Shown here piece after piece: positions 28,050-33,620 of a stretch of DNA of 33,620 bases. A program made the translations under genes and the position numbers. Where the stretch lies: positions 1 to 33,620 of the forward strand of contig NZ_JAHCDD010000067.1 in the NCBI RefSeq assembly GCF_018413525.1, in the 5' to 3' direction. Position 1 is the stretch's first letter, and each line of letters starts with the position of its first letter. Source of the DNA: Acidovorax sp. CCYZU-2555 (GTDB taxonomy: Bacteria; Pseudomonadota; Gammaproteobacteria; Burkholderiales; Burkholderiaceae_C). Below the pieces are notes generated by a model that was given only the letters and a program-made list of their open reading frames with translations, was not told the origin of the DNA and did not search any database.

Positions 28050-28783
28050 TGAGCCGCTACACCCTCGACTTCAGCCCCTTGCTGGGCTACTGGGATGTGT
28101 TCCTCCACGGCGCGTTGCTGACGCTGCAGATGACCGCGTTGGCGGTGGTCGCGGGCGTCGCCGTGGGGGTGCTCGTGGCCTTCGGCAAGCGCGGGCGCAA
28201 CCGCGCGCTGGCCTGGGCTTGCACGGTGTACATCGAGATCGTGCGCAACACGCCGTTCCTGGTGCAGATCTTCCTGTTCTATTTCGGCCTGGCGAGTTTC
28301 GGCGTGCGCATGCCCACGTTCACCGCGGCGGTGCTGGCGATGATCATCAACATCGCGGCCTACGCTGCCGAGATCATCCGCGCCGGGCTGGAGGCTGTGC
28401 CGCGCGGGCAGATCGAGGCCGCCGAGTGCCTGGGGCTGCCGCGCTGGCGCATAGGCTGGCATGTGATGCTGCAGCCGTCGATCGAGAAGGTGTATCCGGC
28501 GCTGACCAGCCAGTTCCTGCTGATGATGCAGGCCTCGGCCATGGCCTCGCAGATTTCCGCGCAGGAGCTGACGGCCATCGCCAACACGGTGCAGTCGGAT
28601 ACCTTCCGCTCGCTCGAGACCTATCTCGTCGTCGCCGCGCTGTACATCGTGCTGTCGCTGTTCATCAAGGGGCTGTCGGCGCTGCTGGGCCGCGCTGTTT
28701 TCCGGCGCAGCCGCGTGGTGAACCAGGCCCATCGATTGAGCCGAAGCACCCCGGCGGTTGCTACCGCAGGAGGCGCAGCATGA
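28049..28783 (+). CDS. Polar amino-acid ABC transporter permease 1
   Basis: The 244-residue protein is a HisMQ-type inner-membrane permease. It has several hydrophobic segments (LLTLQMTALAVVAGVAVGVL, then FLVQIFLFYFGLASFG and others) and the conserved cytoplasmic EAA-like loop AECLGLPRWRIGWHVMLQPS that contacts the ATPase. VYIEIVRNTPFLVQI is typical of the family. The ATG at 28049 overlaps the Bug stop (TGATG). Its C-terminus is extended (VNQAHRLSRSTPAVATAGGAA), and its stop overlaps the second permease by ATGA. With the second permease, ATPase and solute-binding protein it forms an importer for an amino acid or similar compound. Confidence 0.94.
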   Translation: MSRYTLDFSPLLGYWDVFLHGALLTLQMTALAVVAGVAVGVLVAFGKRGRNRALAWACTVYIEIVRNTPFLVQIFLFYFGLASFGVRMPTFTAAVLAMIINIAAYAAEIIRAGLEAVPRGQIEAAECLGLPRWRIGWHVMLQPSIEKVYPALTSQFLLMMQASAMASQISAQELTAIANTVQSDTFRSLETYLVVAALYIVLSLFIKGLSALLGRAVFRRSRVVNQAHRLSRSTPAVATAGGAA

Positions 28784-29437
28784 CGCCGCTCGAAACCGGC
28801 CTGTTCGGCAACTTCACGGCCGTGCATCTGGCCTATCTGTTCAAGTCCATAGGCTGGACGCTGTTGCTGTCGCTGCTGGCCTTCGCGCTGGGGGCGGTCG
28901 GTGGCTTCGGCGTGATGCTGGCGCGCATCTCGCCGCGGCGCTGGCTGCGCGGCCTGGCCATGGTCTACATCGAAGGCATACAGGGCATTCCGCTGCTGAT
29001 ATTGCTGTTCATCGTGTACTACGGGCTGTCGCTCTACGGCTATTCGCTGCCGGCGCTCGTCGCTGCGGGCCTGGCGATGATGCTGTACGTGAGCGCCTAT
29101 CTGGGCGACATCTGGCGCGGCTGCATAGATGCCATGCCCAAGCCGCAGTGGGAAGCCGCCGAGTGCCTGGCGCTCACGCGCTGGCAGACGCTGCGCCTGG
29201 TGATCGTGCCCCAGGCCCTGCGCCTGTCGCTGCCGCCCACCGTGGGCTTTCTGGTGCAGATCATCAAGATGACTTCGCTGGCCTCGGTCATAGGCTTTGT
29301 CGAGCTCACGCGCGCCGGCCAGGTCATCAACAACACCATCTTCCAGCCCTTCCTGATCTTCAGTCTGGTCGGCGCTTTCTATTTCGTCCTGTGTTATCCG
29401 CTTTCGCGCTGGAGCGAAGCCATGGAGAGGAAGCTCA

Positions 29438-29454
<17 letters not shown>
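28780..29454 (+). CDS. Polar amino-acid ABC transporter permease 2
   Basis: The 224-residue protein is a second HisMQ-type permease: FKSIGWTLLLSLLAFALGAVGG, VYIEGIQGIPLLILLFIVYYGLS, the EAA-like loop WEAAECLALTRWQTLRLVIVPQALRLSLPP and a family-like end (FSLVGAFYFVLCYPLSRWSEAMERKL). AGGAGG at 28768-28773 lies six bases before the ATG. It likely pairs with permease 1 as a heterodimer. Its last 17 bases overlap the ATPase gene. Confidence 0.95.
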
Positions 29455-30166
<712 letters not shown>

Positions 30167-30201
30167 CTTTTCCCTTCCTCCACTTCCTGAAAGACAACGC
30201 C

Positions 30202-31005
30202 ATGATCCTGCACCGCTCCCTGTTGCGCACCACCTTCGCCGCCGCGCTGCTGGCCTGTACGGCCCATGCGGCCCAGGCCGATCAACTCGACGACATCCGC
30301 AAATCCGGCAAGCTGCGCGTGGCCGTGGCCATAGGCATTCCGCTGTTCAGCTTCACCGACGCCGCGATGGAGCCCACGGGCTCGGACGTGGAAACCGCGC
30401 GCGAACTGGCCAGGGGCCTGGGCGTCAAGCTGGAAGTGGTGCCCGTGACCACGGCGGCGCGCATTTCCACGCTGCAGGCGCGCCGCGCCGACATGACGAT
30501 TTCGGTGATGTCCATTACCGAAGAGCGCGCCAAGGTCGTGGACTTTTCCGTGCCCTATGCGGCGATCACCATCATCACCGCCGCGCCCAAGGATGTGAAG
30601 ATCGCAGGCTACGCCGATCTCGCGGGCAAGCGCATAGGCCTCACGCGCGCCACCACCAACGACACGCTCACGACCAAGGAAGCCAAGGGCGCGGAGATCA
30701 TGCGCTACGAAGACGACGCCACGCTGATCACGTCGGCCGTGACCGGCCAGGTCAACATCTTTTCGGCCACGCCCTCGACCATGGACGAGATCAACCGGCG
30801 CGCGCCGGGCAAGAACTTCGAGATCAAGTTCTCGCAGCTCGATTCGCCATTGGGCATCGCGCTGAACAAGGGCGAGCCGCGGCTCAAGGAATGGGTGGAC
30901 CGCTGGGTCGCCGCCAATCTGGAAAGCGGCAAGCTCAACCAGATCTACAAGAAGTACCACGGGCGCGACATGCCCAATGTGGTCGTGAAGACTGCGCAGA
31001 ACTGA
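30202..31005 (+). CDS. Family 3 extracellular solute-binding protein of an ABC importer
   Basis: The 267-residue protein has a signal peptide (residues 1-26, cut after AAQA) and a family 3 solute-binding domain: IRKSGKLRVAVAIGIPLFSF, LARGLGVKLEVVPVTTAARISTLQARRADM, ISVMSITEERAKVVDFSVPY and LAGKRIGLTRATTNDTLT, with LGIALNKGE near the end. It is the periplasmic receptor for the adjacent permeases and ATPase. The substrate is probably an amino acid or a related cation; no residue gives a firm assignment. It is the last gene of the operon. Confidence 0.94.
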   Translation: MILHRSLLRTTFAAALLACTAHAAQADQLDDIRKSGKLRVAVAIGIPLFSFTDAAMEPTGSDVETARELARGLGVKLEVVPVTTAARISTLQARRADMTISVMSITEERAKVVDFSVPYAAITIITAAPKDVKIAGYADLAGKRIGLTRATTNDTLTTKEAKGAEIMRYEDDATLITSAVTGQVNIFSATPSTMDEINRRAPGKNFEIKFSQLDSPLGIALNKGEPRLKEWVDRWVAANLESGKLNQIYKKYHGRDMPNVVVKTAQN

Positions 31006-31052
31006 CGGGCAGCGATCCTCTACGATGTGCGGATATGCCCACGTATCCCATC

Positions 31053-31598
31053 ATGTCCGCACTGAATTTTCAGCTGGAAAAATTCTCCACTCCGATAGGC
31101 CAGATGCTGCTGGTCAGCGACGAGCAGCAGCAGGTGCGCGCCGTCGACTGGCAGGACTATGAGGCGCGCATGCAGCTGTTGATGCGCCGCCAATACAAAG
31201 GGATTGCGGTGTCGCTGCGCGATGCCGCCCAGGCGTCGCCGGCGCGGCGCATCCTGGAGGCCTATTTCGCCGGCGACCTCAGCGGCATAGACAGCATTGA
31301 GGTGGCCCTGGGCGGCACCGATTTCCAGCGCCAGGTGTGGCTGGGTTTGCGCGGCATTGCCGCGGGCCAGGTGCTCAGCTATGGCGATTTCGCGCAGCGT
31401 CTGGGCCGGCCATCGGCGAGCCGCGCCGTGGGCCTGGCCAATGGCGCCAACCCCATCAGCGTCGTGCTGCCCTGCCACCGCGTCATTGGCCGCAATGCGT
31501 CGCTGACCGGCTATGGCGGCGGGCTGCAGCGCAAGCGCTGGCTGCTCGAACATGAGAACGCGATTCAACCGCTGTCGCAGACCCTGCCAGGATTCTGA
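31053..31598 (+). CDS. ogt: Methylated-DNA--[protein]-cysteine S-methyltransferase (Ogt type)
   Basis: The protein repairs O6-alkylguanine by moving the alkyl group to its own cysteine. The 181-residue product has an N-terminal domain (FSTPIGQMLLVSDEQQQVRAVDW) like that of Ogt, then FQRQVWLGLRGIAAGQVLSYGDFAQRLGRPSASRAVGLANGANPI, the alkyl acceptor motif VLPCHRVIG and LTGYGGGLQRKRWLLEHE. An alternative ATG at 31035 adds six residues; neither start has a good ribosome binding site. It stands alone, convergent to the Bug protein gene and separated from it by a hairpin. Confidence 0.93.
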   Translation: MSALNFQLEKFSTPIGQMLLVSDEQQQVRAVDWQDYEARMQLLMRRQYKGIAVSLRDAAQASPARRILEAYFAGDLSGIDSIEVALGGTDFQRQVWLGLRGIAAGQVLSYGDFAQRLGRPSASRAVGLANGANPISVVLPCHRVIGRNASLTGYGGGLQRKRWLLEHENAIQPLSQTLPGF

Positions 31599-31620
31599 AG
31601 GCGCGCGCGGCCAGGCCATG

Positions 31621-31654
31621 AAAAAACCCCGGCAAGCAGGGCTGGCCGGGGTTT
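31621..31654 (-). terminator. Intrinsic terminator of the Bug/CoA-transferase unit
   Basis: AAACCCCGGC (31624-31633) pairs with GCCGGGGTTT (31645-31654) around an 11-base loop. Read on the minus strand, the hairpin is followed by six Ts (the A run at 31621-31626), so it terminates transcripts of the Bug gene. It may also slow transcription coming from ogt. Confidence 0.85.
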
Positions 31655-31692
31655 CGTGATGTGCAGGCCCTGCCAGCGCAAGGCATTGCGCT

Positions 31693-32697
31693 TTACAGCG
31701 CCGAGATGTTCTTGTCCTTGGCGATCTTGCTCCAGCGCGTGTAGTCGGTCGCAAGGCGCTTGCGCATGGTTTCTGCGTCCTGGTAGCTGGCGACGGCGCC
31801 AGCGCCGATCAACTTCTTTTGCAGTTCGGGGTCGGCCAGGATCACCTTGAGCTCGGCGTTCAGGCGGTCGACGATTGCGCGCGGCGTGCCCAGCGGAGCG
31901 ACCAGGCCGCCCCAGGTGTCGGCGTCGAAGCCCGCAAAGCCTTGCTCGGCCACCGACTTGATGCCCGGCAGCAGCAGCTTGGCCTTGTTCGAGCTGCCCG
32001 CGATGGCGCGCAGCTTGCCGGCCTGGATATGGGGCAGGGCGGCGACGACGTCGGCGAACATCACGGGAATCTGGCCGCCGATCAGGTCGGTCACGGCCGG
32101 CGCGCTGCCGCGGTAGGGGATGTGCTGCATCTGGAAGCCGCCCAGGTCCTTGAGCTGTTCCATCGACAGATGGCCGAAGCTGCCCGTACCCGAGCTTGTG
32201 TAGTTCAGCGGCGTTTCCGACGCCTTGGCGTGGGCGATCAGCTGCTGCAGGTTGGTGACGTCGGGCAGCACGCGCGGGTTGATCACGATGGCCATGGGCA
32301 GGTCATAGACCGTGGCCACGGGCAGGAAGTCCTTGCGCACGTCGTAGGCGTTGTTGTTGAACAGCAGCGGCGCGAGCAGCGCGGGCATGCCGAACATCGA
32401 CAGGTTGTAGCCGTCGGCGGGCGACTTGATGAACGCGGCCGTGCCGATGGAGCCCGATGCGCCGGGACGGTTCTCGACGATCATGGTCTGGCCCAGGCGT
32501 TCGCTGAGCTTTTGCGCGACGATGCGTGCAGCCGTGTCGGTGGGGCCGCCCGGTGGGAAGGCGACGACGATCTTCACGAGCTTGTTGGGCCAGGCCGGGT
32601 CGGCGGCGAAGCTGGTGCCGGCGGCGAGGGTCAGCGCGCTGGCGGCGCCGGCCGTGAGCAGATGGCGGCGATTGAGGGAAGCTTGTGGCTTGTGCAT
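31693..32697 (-). CDS. Bug-type (TctC-like) solute-binding protein with Tat-like signal
   Basis: The 334-residue protein has an N-terminal signal NRRHLLTAGAASALTLAAG with a twin arginine (Arg10, Arg11), suggesting Tat export, and cleavage near residue 31. The mature part is a Bug receptor: WPNKLVKIVVAFPPGGPTDTAARIVA, NRPGASGSIGTAAFIKSPADGY, HIPYRGSAPAVTDLIGGQIPVMFADV and WGGLVAPLGTPRAIVDRLN. The ligand is unknown, probably a carboxylate. It lies 27 bases downstream of the CoA-transferase gene on the same strand, so both may act on one acid: uptake, then CoA activation. Confidence 0.93.
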   Translation of the reverse strand: MHKPQASLNRRHLLTAGAASALTLAAGTSFAADPAWPNKLVKIVVAFPPGGPTDTAARIVAQKLSERLGQTMIVENRPGASGSIGTAAFIKSPADGYNLSMFGMPALLAPLLFNNNAYDVRKDFLPVATVYDLPMAIVINPRVLPDVTNLQQLIAHAKASETPLNYTSSGTGSFGHLSMEQLKDLGGFQMQHIPYRGSAPAVTDLIGGQIPVMFADVVAALPHIQAGKLRAIAGSSNKAKLLLPGIKSVAEQGFAGFDADTWGGLVAPLGTPRAIVDRLNAELKVILADPELQKKLIGAGAVASYQDAETMRKRLATDYTRWSKIAKDKNISAL

Positions 32698-32724
32698 ATC
32701 TTGTCTCCGGTAAAAAACTTGTAC

Positions 32725-33620
32725 TTAGATGATGTTGCTCGCGCGCAGCGCGGCAATGGCGTCGGGCGCCATTCCGAGTTGCTCGCGGAGCACGGCGTCG
32801 GTGTGTTCGCCCAGATGCGGCGGCGGCAGGCGCACCGGCAGGCGTTCGCCGTCCATGGCGTAAGGCGGGGCGAGCACGGCCTGGTGGCCGGCTTCGGTGT
32901 CTTCATAGCGGTGCAGCAGGCCTGCGTCCTGCGTGCGCTCCGATTGCAGCGCGTCGAGCAGGCCCAGCACTTCGCCGCAGGGAATCTGCGCGGCCGTGAG
33001 CTGGGCCAGCAGCTGGGCACGCGGTTTCTGGCGCAGCGCGGCGTGGATCAGCGGCATCAGCACATGGCGGTGGGCCGAGCGCGCGGTGTTGGTCGCAAAG
33101 CGCTCGTCGGTCGCCCATTCGGGCTGGCCGATGATCTCGTTGCAAAAGCGCTGGAACTGGCCGTTGTTGCCCACGGTGATCACCAGCGGGCCGTCGGCGG
33201 CTTCGAACACGCCGTAGGGCACGATCGACGGATGGGCATTGCCGAACTTCGGCGGATCGCCGTCCTTGAGCAGCGCTTCCATGCCGTAGTAGCTGGTGAT
33301 CATCAGGCCGCAGTCGTAGAGCGCCATCTGCACATGGCGTCCCTTGCCCGTGCTGTGGCGCTCGTACAGCGCGGCGAGAATCGCCTGGGCCGAGTACATG
33401 CCGGTGAACATGTCCACTGCGGCCACGCCGAACTTGAGCGGGCCCTGGCCTTCGTCGCCGTTCATTGCCATCAGACCCGCTTCGCCTTGCACCACGAGGT
33501 CGTAGCCTGGACGCTTGGCTTCGGCGCCCGAGCGCGAGTAGCCGGAGATCGAGCAGTAGACGAGGCGCGGGTTGATGTCGCTGAGCTGCTCATAGCCCAG
33601 GCCCAGCTTCTCGGCGCCGC
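32725..33620 (-). CDS. CaiB/BaiF family CoA transferase (5' end outside window)
   Basis: The frame is open to the window edge, so the N-terminus is missing. About 298 residues are present, beginning in the region before the motif INPRLVYCSISGYSRSG. Then come PGYDLVVQGEAGLM, GVAAVDMFTGMYSAQAILAALYER, and GKGRHVQMALYDCGLMITSYY, with the Asp of LYD in the position of the catalytic aspartate of class III CoA transferases. VPYGVFEAADGPLVITVGN and HLGEHTDAVLREQLG are also family-like. It moves CoA between carboxylic acids; the substrates are unknown. Gene order suggests one transcript with the Bug gene downstream. Confidence 0.95.
   Translation of the reverse strand, partial: GAEKLGLGYEQLSDINPRLVYCSISGYSRSGAEAKRPGYDLVVQGEAGLMAMNGDEGQGPLKFGVAAVDMFTGMYSAQAILAALYERHSTGKGRHVQMALYDCGLMITSYYGMEALLKDGDPPKFGNAHPSIVPYGVFEAADGPLVITVGNNGQFQRFCNEIIGQPEWATDERFATNTARSAHRHVLMPLIHAALRQKPRAQLLAQLTAAQIPCGEVLGLLDALQSERTQDAGLLHRYEDTEAGHQAVLAPPYAMDGERLPVRLPPPHLGEHTDAVLREQLGMAPDAIAALRASNII

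Overview
The window reads as chromosomal DNA of a betaproteobacterium of the order Burkholderiales, most likely the family Comamonadaceae (Comamonas/Delftia/Acidovorax-like). This is inferred from the high GC content, the rimP-nusA-infB-rbfA-truB-typA order, the smpB / ratA-rnfH / DUF4124 / guaB-guaA block, and three Bug-type (TctC-like) periplasmic binding proteins or partners. Nothing in the sequence fixes the species.

Left part (1-17573): mostly core genes. A 5'-truncated cytochrome c gene and a thioredoxin-like gene end at a strong terminator. The translation/transcription operon follows: rimP (GTG start), nusA, infB, rbfA, truB and typA, tightly packed and closed by a terminator. Next come a 3-hydroxyisobutyryl-CoA hydrolase-like gene, smpB (minus strand), ratA-rnfH, a DUF4124 protein (minus strand), the GMP synthesis pair guaB-guaA, a short possibly degenerate ORF, and an M16 zinc peptidase. 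A lipoprotein of unknown function lies on the minus strand at 17605-18387.

Central part (18403-23633): the most interesting region. After about 500 bases of AT-richer non-coding DNA there is a five-gene plus-strand operon: single-domain rhodanese, EpsC-type serine O-acetyltransferase, a small XRE/Cro-type HTH protein overlapping the acetyltransferase stop by ATGA, a Family 2A encapsulin shell protein (SrpI-like, HK97 fold), and a cysteine desulfurase with an approximately 235-residue Pro/Ala/Gly-rich N-terminal extension. The last two are a nanocompartment shell and its enzyme cargo. The operon ends at a strong terminator. Together the genes suggest a sulfur compartment: serine is activated for cysteine synthesis, cysteine is desulfurated inside the shell, and persulfide sulfur is handled by the rhodanese. 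Shell plus desulfurase is a known system; the embedded HTH gene, the candidate operator and the particular cargo tail are the parts worth following up.

Right part (23667-33620): a MazG-like nucleotide pyrophosphohydrolase and a LysR regulator (minus strand) lie divergent to a catabolic/transport operon: RraA-like protein, amidase, Bug-type binding protein, two polar amino-acid ABC permeases, the ABC ATPase and a family 3 solute-binding protein. Then come an Ogt-type methyltransferase (plus), a shared intergenic hairpin, and a minus-strand pair of a CaiB-type CoA transferase (cut by the window end) and a second Bug protein. No tRNA, rRNA, IS element, prophage or CRISPR array was seen.
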